Positions 8,179 to 18,536 of a stretch of DNA of 64,000 bases are shown piece after piece. The position numbers and the translations under genes are program-made. The stretch comes from Salegentibacter mishustinae (lineage in GTDB: Bacteria > Bacteroidota > Bacteroidia > Flavobacteriales > Flavobacteriaceae): contig NZ_LLKN01000002.1 in the NCBI RefSeq assembly GCF_002900095.1, forward strand, positions 2,170,001-2,234,000, in the 5' to 3' direction. The notes under the pieces are model-generated. The model made no database searches. It was not told the origin of the DNA and saw only the letters and a list, made by a program, of their open reading frames with translations. Each line of letters starts with the position of its first letter. The first letter of the stretch is position 1.

Positions 8179-9627
8179 ATGAGCTTTAATAAAGTTTACG
8201 AGAAAGAACTTTCTTTTCAGGCAAACCGGCGCAAAGCGACCGTAGAATTCATTAACATAATTAGCGATCTTTGGTATGATAAGTCAATAGAACTTGTGCT
8301 TTTCAGAAATCAATTGCTTAATAGAAATGTGAGCGATATTCTTAACCTACACGAATACGCGGGAGAATTTGTAGAAAAACCAATTTCAATTTTTGATTCG
8401 GTAGAAATCGCAAAAGCAATCCAGGATATGGATCTCCCACCTGCAAAACTGGATATTGGGAAATTAACTTACGAATTTCACCTGGAAGATCAGGGACATC
8501 TTAATGCCATGGCTTTTGTTTCTGATAAATTAAAAGATGCAAAAAAATATGATAAGGTTGTTCCTAAAGACGTTGTGCTTTATGGTTTTGGACGAATTGG
8601 CCGTTTAGTAGCCAGGGAACTTATGGCCAGGACCGGTAAGGGGAGTCAGTTAAGGTTGCGAGCTATAGTTACTCGTGGCGCGGTAGATAGAACGGTATTG
8701 GAAAAACGTGCTTCTTTATTAAAAAATGATTCGGTTCACGGAGATTTTTCAGGAACTGTTAGTATAGACGAAGCCAATAGCGCACTTATTATTAACGGCA
8801 CCACGGTAAAAATAATTTCGGCTGATAAACCTGAGGATATCGATTATACGAAATTCGGAATTAATAAAGCTTTAATTATAGACAACACTGGTGCCTTTAG
8901 AGACAAAGAAGCACTAAGCAGACACCTAAAAGCAAAAGGGGCGGCAAAGGTTTTACTTTCTGCTCCGGGGAAAGGGATTCCTAATATTGTTCACGGGGTA
9001 AATCATAAAGAACATAATCCTGATAAAATTTCGATATTTTCTGCAGCTTCCTGCACTACAAATGCAATCACCCCTGTTTTAAAAGCCGTTCAAGATACTC
9101 TGGGTGTAGTTCATGGCCATTTAGAAACTATTCACGCCTATACTAATGACCAGAACCTGGTAGATAATATGCACAGCAAATACCGCCGGGGTCGTGCAGC
9201 TGCGCTTAATATGGTGATTACCGAAACCGGTGCCGGGAAAGCCGTAGCCAAAGCTTTACCTGTCTTTGAAGGTAAATTAACCTCTAACGCCATTAGAGTT
9301 CCTGTTCCCAATGGTTCTTTAGCTATTTTAAATCTTGAAATTGAAGGTCAAACCACTGTTGAAGGCATAAATAATATTTTAAAGAAATACGCCCTGGAAG
9401 GTGAACTGGTAGAACAAATTAAATACTCTTTAGATAATGAGCTGGTTTCATCAGATATTGTAGGCTCTAACGCTCCGGCAATTTATGATAGTAAAGCCAC
9501 CATAGTTTCTGAAGATGGCAAGAACGTTATTCTTTACATCTGGTATGATAACGAATACGGCTATAGTCACCAATTAATAAGGTTGGCAAAATATATCGCG
9601 AAAGTAAGAAGGTTCACTTATTATTAG
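8179..9627 (+). CDS. glyceraldehyde-3-phosphate dehydrogenase, long form
   Basis: A 482-residue GAPDH, about 140 residues longer than the classical enzyme. The NAD-binding GFGRIGRLVARE is at about 137-148 and the catalytic Cys292 lies in SAASCTTNAITP, with the C-terminal WYDNEYGYSHQL. The first ~130 residues have no Rossmann features and form a helical N-terminal extension known from Bacteroidota GAPDH homologues. It catalyses the phosphorylating step of glycolysis or gluconeogenesis. A -7-like TACTTTTGC lies at 8142-8150, about 30 bp before the ATG, with no good -33 element. Direction of flux and coenzyme preference are not readable. Confidence 0.93.
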   Translation: MSFNKVYEKELSFQANRRKATVEFINIISDLWYDKSIELVLFRNQLLNRNVSDILNLHEYAGEFVEKPISIFDSVEIAKAIQDMDLPPAKLDIGKLTYEFHLEDQGHLNAMAFVSDKLKDAKKYDKVVPKDVVLYGFGRIGRLVARELMARTGKGSQLRLRAIVTRGAVDRTVLEKRASLLKNDSVHGDFSGTVSIDEANSALIINGTTVKIISADKPEDIDYTKFGINKALIIDNTGAFRDKEALSRHLKAKGAAKVLLSAPGKGIPNIVHGVNHKEHNPDKISIFSAASCTTNAITPVLKAVQDTLGVVHGHLETIHAYTNDQNLVDNMHSKYRRGRAAALNMVITETGAGKAVAKALPVFEGKLTSNAIRVPVPNGSLAILNLEIEGQTTVEGINNILKKYALEGELVEQIKYSLDNELVSSDIVGSNAPAIYDSKATIVSEDGKNVILYIWYDNEYGYSHQLIRLAKYIAKVRRFTYY

Positions 9628-9638
9628 AACATGAAAAC

Positions 9639-9657
9639 TTTACTCGATAATCGAGAT
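9639..9657 (-). repeat. dispersed intergenic repeat, copy A (core)
   Basis: The minus strand reads ATCTCGATTATCGAGTAAA, the same 19-mer as at 14638-14656 and, with one change, at 35400-35418. It contains the palindrome CTCGATTATCGAG. It lies just after the GAPDH stop and is flanked by a diverged element containing GACATCCCAATGCTTCGAGAC. The 293-bp gap 9628-9920 otherwise holds only a terminator. Confidence 0.75.
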
Positions 9658-9747
9658 TAATTGCTCCGTCTCGAAGCATTGGGATGTCTTGAAATCAAGC
9701 TATCTTTTTGCACAATGCCTCTCGAGACCTGCACCTAGATATTTTAT

Positions 9748-9780
9748 AAAAAACCCACCTAATTATGGTGGGTTTTTTAT
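9748..9780 (+). terminator. Rho-independent terminator after GAPDH
   Basis: AAAAAACCCACC and GGTGGGTTTTTT form a strong A/T-flanked stem with loop TAATTAT. It is 120 bp downstream of the GAPDH stop, beyond repeat copy A. Confidence 0.88.
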
Positions 9781-9920
9781 TTGAAATACTTTACATTTGC
9801 GCGCTCAAATTATTAATTTAAAGGAATTTAGCAAATTAATTTTAAAATAGTGAAGGCCATTACAATAAGTAGAAAAAGCAGGCGTTCAAGCATATAAATT
9901 CTCAACCAGAAAAACCCCAA

Positions 9921-10505
9921 ATGATGCGTACCATTATTTTTTCAAGTTTACTTTTAATATTTTCAGTTAATGTTTTAACCGCTCAAGACTCATTAGCTAC
10001 CTCTAATTTTATTGAAGATGAATTTGACAACCTTATCGAATCTTCAAATAATTACCAGGGCTACAAAGTAGTAGATTATGATGCTTTAATTGAATTGCGG
10101 GACAATACCAAACGCCACGTACAGGATTTAAAGAACGAGCTTCAGGAAGAACAAAGCACTATTGCCAGCCAGAACGAGGAAATAGAAAATCTCGAAAATC
10201 AATTAGCGGAAACCCAGGAAGATCTTAAACGTGTAAACGAAGAAAAAGATGCCATAAAATTCCTTGGAATGCCTTTTAGCAAAGGAAGTTACATGGCAAT
10301 GATGTGGGGAATAGTTGGTGTTTTAATTCTGGCGCTTCTTTTCTTTATTTATAAGTTTAAAAACTCTAACGCCACCACTAAAGAAGCAAGGCACAGATTA
10401 AACGAAACCGAAAAAGAGTTTGACGCCTACCGCGCTAAAGCCCTGGAGAAGGAACAACGCCTAGGCCGTATGCTTCAGGATGAGAAGAACAAAGCCAAAG
10501 AATAA
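9921..10505 (+). CDS. exported coiled-coil membrane protein, unknown function
   Basis: A 194-residue protein with a signal peptide (about 1-21, ending LTAQD), an acidic coiled coil (about 55-112), one transmembrane helix (about 127-145) and a second charged helix to the C-terminus. Homologues beside trmD are sometimes labelled tRNA (guanine-N1)-methyltransferase in databases, but nothing here resembles the methylase fold; I regard that label as copied from the neighbour. trmD follows after 51 bp, so they may share a transcript. Function unknown. Confidence 0.75.
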   Translation: MMRTIIFSSLLLIFSVNVLTAQDSLATSNFIEDEFDNLIESSNNYQGYKVVDYDALIELRDNTKRHVQDLKNELQEEQSTIASQNEEIENLENQLAETQEDLKRVNEEKDAIKFLGMPFSKGSYMAMMWGIVGVLILALLFFIYKFKNSNATTKEARHRLNETEKEFDAYRAKALEKEQRLGRMLQDEKNKAKE

Positions 10506-10556
10506 TTCTTCTTCAGCTTAAATTTTAATTAGCATCTTTGCATTTTATTAGAAAAT

Positions 10557-11243
10557 ATGCGCATAGATATAATTACCGTAGTTCCAGATTTACTTAAAAG
10601 CCCTTTTGATGCTTCCATTCTAAAAAGGGCTATAGAAAACGGCCACGTAGAAATTCACCTGCATAATTTAAGAGATTATGTAACCGATAATTACAAACAA
10701 ATTGATGATTATCAATTTGGTGGAGGTGCTGGCATGGTGATGATGGTAGAACCTATAGATAAGTGTATCTCAGACCTTAAAAGTCAGCGGGATTATGATG
10801 AAGTAATCTATATGAGTCCCGATGGCGAACGTTTTAACCAGAAAACGGCGAATGCACTTTCCCTTAAGGAAAATATCATTATTCTCTGCGGACATTATAA
10901 AGGAGTAGATCAAAGAGTACGCGATCACTTTATTACTAAAGAAATTTCTATTGGTGATTATGTTCTTTCTGGTGGAGAACTAGGTGCTGCTGTGGTTTGT
11001 GATGCTATCATTAGGTTAATTCCCGGTGTTTTAGGCAATGAAACTTCAGCGTTAACAGATTCTTTCCAGGACAATTTACTCGCTCCTCCGGTTTACACAA
11101 GACCTGCGGAATACAAAGGATGGAAAGTTCCCGAAATATTAACCTCAGGTAATTTTCCGAAGATAGAAGCCTGGAGAGAAGAAAAAGCCTGGGAAAGAAC
11201 AAAGCGCTTAAGGCCTGATCTTTTGGATGAAACAGAAAAATAA
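10557..11243 (+). CDS. trmD: tRNA (guanine-N1-)-methyltransferase TrmD
   Basis: A 228-residue SPOUT enzyme that makes m1G37 in tRNAs reading G-starting anticodon neighbours, preventing +1 frameshifts. Characteristic segments are the N-terminal [12 protein letters not shown], the knot-forming [16 protein letters not shown] and [14 protein letters not shown] that bind SAM, and the GVLGN-x-x-S substrate loop. Length is normal for Bacteroidota. It precedes rplS, the conserved trmD-rplS order, but a separate rplS promoter lies in the 114-bp gap. Confidence 0.97.
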   Translation: MRIDIITVVPDLLKSPFDASILKRAIENGHVEIHLHNLRDYVTDNYKQIDDYQFGGGAGMVMMVEPIDKCISDLKSQRDYDEVIYMSPDGERFNQKTANALSLKENIIILCGHYKGVDQRVRDHFITKEISIGDYVLSGGELGAAVVCDAIIRLIPGVLGNETSALTDSFQDNLLAPPVYTRPAEYKGWKVPEILTSGNFPKIEAWREEKAWERTKRLRPDLLDETEK

Positions 11244-11257
11244 TTACAATTTCTCAA

Positions 11258-11287
11258 TTGCATTATAAATTAAAATTAATACTTTTG
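11258..11287 (+). promoter_or_regulatory. rplS promoter (TTG-N19-TACTTTTG)
   Basis: TTG at 11258-11260, a 19-nt spacer, then TACTTTTG at 11280-11287. This matches the Bacteroidota housekeeping consensus TTG / TAnnTTTG. Confidence 0.7.
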
Positions 11288-11299
11288 CACTCGTTCTAA

Positions 11300-11357
11300 A
11301 ATAACCTCTGGCGAGGTCCGTGTATGTTGTTTTGGATTTTACATTAAATAAGCAATT
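11300..11357 (+). promoter_or_regulatory. rplS 5' leader with small hairpin
   Basis: The predicted L19 transcript carries a ~65-nt leader. Bases 11304-11317 form ACCTC-tggc-GAGGT, a 5-bp stem with a tetraloop, followed by a U/G-rich stretch to the ATG. Ribosomal-protein leaders are known autoregulatory sites; whether this one is such a site is inference. Confidence 0.35.
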
Positions 11358-11708
11358 ATGGAATCGTTAATTAAGTACGTACAAGACGAATTCGTTGAAA
11401 GAAAAGATTTACCTCAATTTTCTGCAGGTGATACTATTACTGTGTATTACGAAATTAAAGAGGGTCAAAAAACCCGTACCCAGTTTTTTAAAGGGGTAGT
11501 AATTCAGAAAAGAGGAAGCGGTGCTTCACAAACATTTACCATTAGAAAAATGAGTGGTACTGTAGGTGTAGAAAGAATTTTTCCTTTAAACCTTCCTGCA
11601 ATTCAAAAAATTGAATTGAACAAACGAGGAAAAGTAAGAAGAGCTCGTATTTATTACTTTAGAGAACTTACCGGGAAAAAAGCCCGTATTAAGGAAGCTA
11701 AAAGATAA
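11358..11708 (+). CDS. rplS: 50S ribosomal protein L19
   Basis: A 116-residue L19, a large-subunit protein at the 30S-50S interface. The family motifs GDTITVYYEIKEG, FKGVVIQKRGSG, FTIRKMSGTVGVERIFP and the basic C-terminus RRARIYYFRELTGKKARIKE are all present. It has its own promoter and leader upstream and a strong terminator 24 bp downstream. Confidence 0.98.
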   Translation: MESLIKYVQDEFVERKDLPQFSAGDTITVYYEIKEGQKTRTQFFKGVVIQKRGSGASQTFTIRKMSGTVGVERIFPLNLPAIQKIELNKRGKVRRARIYYFRELTGKKARIKEAKR

Positions 11709-11731
11709 ATTACATCTTATTAAATTTATAG

Positions 11732-11760
11732 AAAGCCCCGAAAATTCGGGGCTTTTTTTA
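11732..11760 (+). terminator. Rho-independent terminator after rplS
   Basis: AAAGCCCCGAA/TTCGGGGCTTT stem followed by a T run ending at 11759. Confidence 0.92.
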
Positions 11761-11818
11761 TGCCTAATTTATAAGAAAATAAAGCTATAAATCTCTGCCT
11801 AACAAAACGTTAAATTTC

Positions 11819-11849
11819 TTGCGAAAACTTATTTTTGGTTGTATATTTA
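11819..11849 (+). promoter_or_regulatory. candidate promoter of an intergenic RNA
   Basis: TTG at 11819-11821, a 20-nt spacer, and TATATTTA at 11842-11849, one base off the TAnnTTTG consensus. It lies after the rplS terminator with no CDS for 465 bp downstream, so it would drive a non-coding or leader RNA starting near 11856. Confidence 0.5.
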
Positions 11850-11855
11850 GTATAG

Positions 11856-12158
11856 GAATTAGTTGAATAAAGAATGACAAAAGGATTTCTTAAACAGCAG
11901 ATTCTGAGTAGAGCTTAAAACGCTTTACATACGGTTTTTATCTTCTATATAACGCTCATTTTTGCCAGGTCAAAAGAAGTTTGAAGGATAAAAACCTTTA
12001 GATTCAAAAATCTAACTTTACTAAGTTTTTATTTTTGAGTCATTGAAATAATACACACCGGGATTTTTCCCTTAAAGAATTTCGAAAATTCAGTGAGCAC
12101 GTATTATTTCAGTTGAAGCCATTTCATTTTAGCTAATAAGATGAAATGGCTTTTTTTT
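11856..12158 (+). ncRNA. candidate structured non-coding RNA, unassigned family
   Basis: The 606-bp gap between rplS and icd is mostly occupied by a self-contained unit: promoter, ordered inverted repeats and terminator. Hairpin 1 pairs 11933-11945 with 11983-11996. Hairpin 2 is TAGATT-caaa-AATCTA at 11999-12014. A three-way junction follows: outer stem 12042-12054 with 12101-12113, inner arms GGGA-tttt-TCCC at 12060-12071 and GAATTT-cga-AAATTC at 12077-12091. The terminator is at 12118-12158. A 14-codon ORF at 11874-11918 could be a leader peptide but is probably chance. I see none of the diagnostic sequences of tmRNA, RNase P or SRP RNA. It may be a known flavobacterial family such as 6S-Flavo or Flavo-1, which I cannot test. 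Confidence 0.5.
12118..12158 (+). terminator. Rho-independent terminator of the candidate RNA
   Basis: GCCATTTCAT/ATGAAATGGC, a perfect 10-bp stem with a 13-nt loop, then eight T. It is too far from rplS, which has its own terminator, to serve that gene. Confidence 0.9.
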
Positions 12159-12242
12159 GTGCCTTTTAAATAATAATTAACAGGCTTTCATGTTGCTTCA
12201 GCTATGATAAAAGCTTGAAAAATATTATATTGCGCAGAGCTC

Positions 12243-12268
12243 GAACGCCCAATAGCTATTGGGCGTTC
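12243..12268. promoter_or_regulatory. perfect 26-bp palindrome upstream of icd
   Basis: GAACGCCCAATAG followed directly by its exact reverse complement, with no spacer. It ends 47 bp before the icd ATG, immediately after a TATATTGCG stretch that may be a -7 box. No T run follows, so it is not a terminator. It could be a dimeric repressor operator or an RNA cruciform/hairpin in the icd leader. Confidence 0.55.
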
Positions 12269-12290
12269 ATTGAGTTTAGACTATTCATAA

Positions 12291-14534
<2,244 letters not shown>

Positions 14535-14609
14535 TTAAGTTCTAAATAAATTATAGATAAACAACTTTCTAGCAAGCTTACGAAACATTATTGTTGGAAA
14601 ATACAAATT

Positions 14610-14656
14610 GATTTCGACGTAAGCCTTGAAGCATTTGATCTCGATTATCGAGTAAA
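14610..14656 (+). repeat. dispersed intergenic repeat, copy B
   Basis: Contains TTTCGACGTAAGCCTTGAAG followed by the 19-mer ATCTCGATTATCGAGTAAA at 14638-14656. The same core is found in inverse orientation at 9639-9657 and in variant form at 35400-35418. Confidence 0.7.
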
Positions 14657-14687
14657 GCCGGGAAATATTTTCCGGCTTTACTTTTTT
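14653..14687 (+). terminator. terminator downstream of icd
   Basis: AAAGCCGG/CCGGCTTT stem with loop GAAATATTTT, then ACTTTTTT. The first bases are shared with repeat copy B. Confidence 0.75.
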
Positions 14688-14769
14688 GAATTAATTTTAC
14701 TTCAACAATTCTTAATAATTGCATTAAGCTTTTAAATAATAAGCTTCTACACTATATTTACTTAAAAAA

Positions 14770-17148
14770 TTGAAATTCTCTCTTCCTTTTTCCCTTATAT
14801 TAGTTTTCCTCTTTATCAGTTTAGGTGTAAACGCACAAGAAACTTACTCTTTAAAAGGAACTATTACCAATGCCTCCAGTAATGAAACCCTAATAGGGGT
14901 CAATATTATAATCCCTGAAGAAAATAAAGGCGTGGTGACCAACGAATATGGTTTCTATTCCATCAAATTACCTGAAGGCACATATACCGTAGAAATCTCG
15001 TACCTGGGTTTTCAAAGCCTTAGAGAAAGAATTACCATAAATGGAGATACTACCTTTAATACAGCACTTACTGAAAGTTCAGAGAGTTTAGACGAAGTAG
15101 TTATACAATCTAATAACGAAAGTTTCAACATTAAGAGTCCTGAAATGAGCGTCAATAAACTTTCTATAAATACCATTCAAAAACTGCCGGTTGTTTTTGG
15201 GGAGGTAGATATTATAAAATCACTCCTATTATTGCCTGGTGTTTCTAATGCTGGGGAAGGCGCTTCAGGATTTAATGTTCGTGGTGGAGCTGTAGATCAA
15301 AATCTTATTTTACTTGATGAAGCTACTATTTTTAATTCTTCCCACCTCTTTGGTTTCTTTTCGGTTTTTAATCCCGATGCAATTAAAGATCTAAAACTTT
15401 ACAAAGGCGGAATTCCAGCTAAATACGGGGGCAGGGTTTCATCGGTGTTAGATATTTATCAGAGGGATGGCAATAGTAAAGAATTTGAAGCCCAGGGCGG
15501 AATTGGCGCTATTTCCAGCCGATTACTTGCCGAAGGCCCTATTGTAAAAGATAAAGGTTCTTTTCTTGTAGGAGGCCGAAGTTCTTATGCTCACTTATTT
15601 CTAAAGTTAGCCGATAATCCAAACTTAGCCTACTTCTATGATCTCAATACAAAACTGACCTATTCCCTGAATGATGAGAATAAACTATTGTTTTCAGGAT
15701 ATTTTGGTCGTGATGTTTTTGACATTAACCAGAATTTTATAAATACTTACGGCAATTCAGTTTTTAACCTTAGATGGAATCACTTAGTTTCCGATGATAT
15801 TTTCACTAATCTATCGCTTATTTATAGCGATTACTATTACGGACTTACGCTTGATTTTGTAGGATTCAACTGGGATAGCGGTATTAAAAACCTGAACATT
15901 AAATACGACTTTAACCATTATCTAAATAATACCTTCCAATTGGAATACGGGATTCATAATACTTACTATGAATTTAACCCGGGAGAGATTGAACCAATAG
16001 ATGAAAATTCTGGTATAAATTATTTTAAGCTTACCAATAAATACGCTTTTGAAAATGCAACTTACTTTTCTGTGGAACATACGATATCTAATCGTTTTTC
16101 CGCAGAATATGGAATACGATTCAGCAATTTCTTTAGGCTTGGGCAAGATAGCTTCAATGTATACGAAAATAATAATCCAATAATCTATAATTCCAGCCTT
16201 GATATTTATGAGGAAGCCGAACCTGTAGGTCAGGAATCATATTCAAGGTCTGAAGTAATTAAGACCTATTCTAACCTGGAACCGAGACTTGCATTAGCTT
16301 ATAGTTTTACCGATAATCAATCTATAAAAGCCAGCTATAATAGAATGGCTCAATATCTTCATTTAATTTCTAATACCAGTTCCCCTACTCCACTTGATGT
16401 TTGGGCACCAAGCGGCCCATTTATTAAGCCACAAATTCTGGATCAATATGCTTTAGGATATTTTCGTAAATTTCAGGAAGGAAAATATACTTTAGAATCA
16501 GAAGCCTTTTATAAAGATATTCAGAATCGAATAGACTATGTGAACGGAGCTAATCTTATTGCGAACAACAACATTGAAACTATTATCTTAAACGGGAAAT
16601 CAAGGGCTTATGGCTTGGAAATTTTAGCTAAAAAGAATGAAGGTCGTCTAACCGGGTGGTTGGCGTATACTTTATCTAAATCTAAACAACAAACTCCGGG
16701 CAGAACACCCAATGAAAGTGGTATAAATAATGGAAAATGGTACGCTACAAATTATGATAAAACACACGACATAAGTTTTACAACCACTTATGATTATAAT
16801 AAGAAGTGGGATTTTAGTGCAAATTTTGCTTTTCAAACCGGTTTACCGGTCACTTATCCTACCGGTCAATATAATTTTAACGGAATAAACGTTCCGGTTT
16901 ATGGCGATAGAAATAGCAATAGATTACCGGCTTATCATAGATTAGACATTTCAGCAACCTACATCCCCAAACCGAATAAACAAAATGGGTTGCAATCATC
17001 CTGGAATTTTGGTATTTATAACGTATATAATAGAAAAAACGCGAATTCAATAAGCTTTAGAGAGAATGATGACACCGGGCGCAATGAGGCTGCAAAATTA
17101 AGCCTATTCGGAATAATACCATCTGTGACTTATAATTTTAAATTTTAA
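14770..17148 (+). CDS. TonB-dependent outer-membrane receptor with carboxypeptidase-like N-domain
   Basis: A 792-residue receptor that would import a ligand across the outer membrane using TonB energy. It begins at TTG with a signal peptide ending VNAQE (about 1-23), since no in-frame ATG precedes it. A CarboxypepD_reg-like domain (about 25-110) carries GVVTNEYGFYSIKLPEGTYT. The plug follows, with LLLPGVSNAGEGASGFNVRGG and AKYGGRVSSVLDI, then a long beta-barrel ending in SVTYNFKF. A DUF4249 lipoprotein gene follows 1 bp later, the usual pairing for this receptor subclass. The substrate is unknown. Confidence 0.92.
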   Translation: MKFSLPFSLILVFLFISLGVNAQETYSLKGTITNASSNETLIGVNIIIPEENKGVVTNEYGFYSIKLPEGTYTVEISYLGFQSLRERITINGDTTFNTALTESSESLDEVVIQSNNESFNIKSPEMSVNKLSINTIQKLPVVFGEVDIIKSLLLLPGVSNAGEGASGFNVRGGAVDQNLILLDEATIFNSSHLFGFFSVFNPDAIKDLKLYKGGIPAKYGGRVSSVLDIYQRDGNSKEFEAQGGIGAISSRLLAEGPIVKDKGSFLVGGRSSYAHLFLKLADNPNLAYFYDLNTKLTYSLNDENKLLFSGYFGRDVFDINQNFINTYGNSVFNLRWNHLVSDDIFTNLSLIYSDYYYGLTLDFVGFNWDSGIKNLNIKYDFNHYLNNTFQLEYGIHNTYYEFNPGEIEPIDENSGINYFKLTNKYAFENATYFSVEHTISNRFSAEYGIRFSNFFRLGQDSFNVYENNNPIIYNSSLDIYEEAEPVGQESYSRSEVIKTYSNLEPRLALAYSFTDNQSIKASYNRMAQYLHLISNTSSPTPLDVWAPSGPFIKPQILDQYALGYFRKFQEGKYTLESEAFYKDIQNRIDYVNGANLIANNNIETIILNGKSRAYGLEILAKKNEGRLTGWLAYTLSKSKQQTPGRTPNESGINNGKWYATNYDKTHDISFTTTYDYNKKWDFSANFAFQTGLPVTYPTGQYNFNGINVPVYGDRNSNRLPAYHRLDISATYIPKPNKQNGLQSSWNFGIYNVYNRKNANSISFRENDDTGRNEAAKLSLFGIIPSVTYNFKF

Positions 17149-17149
17149 G

Positions 17150-17983
17150 ATGAAAAAATCAACCAATTTATTCATATTCTTTCTTGCTATTAGCTTAATT
17201 TCTTGTGAGGAAGTTATTGATTTGGACCTGGAAGAAAGCGAGCCCAGGCTAGTTATAGATGCCTCTATAATTTGGTATTTGAATACTGAAGGTAACGAAC
17301 AGAGAATTACTTTATCAAAAACTACAGGTTTCTATGAAGACGAAATTGAGCCTGTAATTGATGCACAAATTAGCATTGAAGTAGATAACGGAGAAGAGTT
17401 TATTTTCGAACACCAGGAGCAGGGAGTTTATACCAATAATAATTTCAACCCCAGGTTCGAAGAAAATTATAGCTTAGAAATAAATTACCAGGATGAAATA
17501 TATACTGCAAGCTCGAGTTTTGTTTCTGTTCCCGGTATAGATTTTATTGAACAAAATGATGAAGGTGGTTTTACAAGAGAAGATTTGGAAATCGAACCTT
17601 TTTTCACTGATCCAGAAGGAGAAGAGAATTTCTATCTTTTTACCTTTAGGGACTTTTCTATTTCAAAACTTTCTTTAGAGATTTACGAAGATGAATTTAC
17701 CGACGGCAATCAGGTTTCAGCTACTTATTCTGACGAGGATTTAGCTGCCGGTGATGAAGTATTTGTAACTATGGAAGGAATTTCAGAAGCTTTCTACAAT
17801 TATTTATTTATACTTAGGTCTCAGGGTGGTGATAACGGCGGCGGACCTTTCCAGTCTCAACCTGCTACGGTAAATGGAAATATTATCAATGAAACCAATC
17901 CAAAAAACTATCCTTTTGGTTATTTTAGACTTTCAGAAGCAGATTCAACTACCTATATTGTACAGTATGAAACACACCAATAA
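17150..17983 (+). CDS. DUF4249-family lipoprotein
   Basis: A 277-residue lipoprotein: a signal peptide with lipobox SLISC (Cys19) followed by acidic EEVIDLDLEESEPRLVIDA, which is typical of DUF4249. The rest looks like beta-sandwich strands. The start lies 1 bp after the receptor stop, so the two are certainly co-transcribed. By analogy with SusC/SusD-like pairing it may be a surface accessory for the receptor, but this is inference; DUF4249 has no firm biochemical role that I know of. Its last 17 bases overlap the next ORF. Confidence 0.85.
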   Translation: MKKSTNLFIFFLAISLISCEEVIDLDLEESEPRLVIDASIIWYLNTEGNEQRITLSKTTGFYEDEIEPVIDAQISIEVDNGEEFIFEHQEQGVYTNNNFNPRFEENYSLEINYQDEIYTASSSFVSVPGIDFIEQNDEGGFTREDLEIEPFFTDPEGEENFYLFTFRDFSISKLSLEIYEDEFTDGNQVSATYSDEDLAAGDEVFVTMEGISEAFYNYLFILRSQGGDNGGGPFQSQPATVNGNIINETNPKNYPFGYFRLSEADSTTYIVQYETHQ

Positions 17984-18188
17984 AGAAATATTAGGAAAAG
18001 GAATTAAATACCTGGCTTTTGCCCTGCCATTAATATTAATAGGACCTTCCGTACTCTTTACGGCATTTAATAACCAGGATCATCCTTATTATATCCCTGT
18101 TTTAATCGTGGGAATAATAGCTTTAATTGCGGCTATATTATTATTATTTAAAGGAATTATGACCGTAGTAAAGGCTGTATTTGATTAA
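17967..18188 (+). CDS. small two-helix membrane protein (DUF6095-like)
   Basis: A 73-residue protein starting at an ATG inside the end of the DUF4249 gene. It has two transmembrane helices (about 14-36 and 45-66) separated by NNQDHPYYIP, with charged ends. It resembles small flavobacterial membrane proteins annotated DUF6095; I cannot state a function. No terminator is evident directly after it. Confidence 0.65.
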   Translation: MKHTNKEILGKGIKYLAFALPLILIGPSVLFTAFNNQDHPYYIPVLIVGIIALIAAILLLFKGIMTVVKAVFD

Positions 18189-18200
18189 ATCCTATTTCCT

Positions 18201-18230
18201 TCTTCTATTTCATCTTCTATTTCATCTTCT
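18201..18230 (+). repeat. short tandem repeat, period 12
   Basis: Two and a half copies of TCTTCTATTTCA, 13 bp beyond the small membrane protein gene. The surrounding 18189-18500 is AT-rich and shows no gene or other structure that I can identify. Confidence 0.8.
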
Positions 18231-18499
18231 CTGAGAGTAGAATAAAATACCATATATATTATTACTGAAAAAATATTACACTCCCAAATAGTCTGATAAT
18301 TTAGTTAGACGCAAAAAAGTTACAATCTCCATAGACAAAGTCTTTGATTATTATGTGAAGAATATTTCAGATAATAATTTAAAATAATTTTTTAAGCCAA
18401 CGTAGGCCTTATAAACTCTTGATTGTTTTAATAGTTGAGTCCATCTTCTATAAGAACTTCCCTGAAGTATAGAATAGAGTATCTCTGACTTTCGGATAT

Positions 18500-18535
18500 A
18501 AAAAAACCCTTCACCAAATAAATGATGAAGGGTTT
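18500..18535 (-). terminator. second minus-strand terminator beyond the rRNA operon
   Basis: On the minus strand AAACCCTTCATC and GGTGAAGGGTTT form a stem followed by seven T. It directly follows the collapsed 5S copy, as the main terminator follows the true 5S. Confidence 0.85.
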
Positions 18536-18536
18536 C

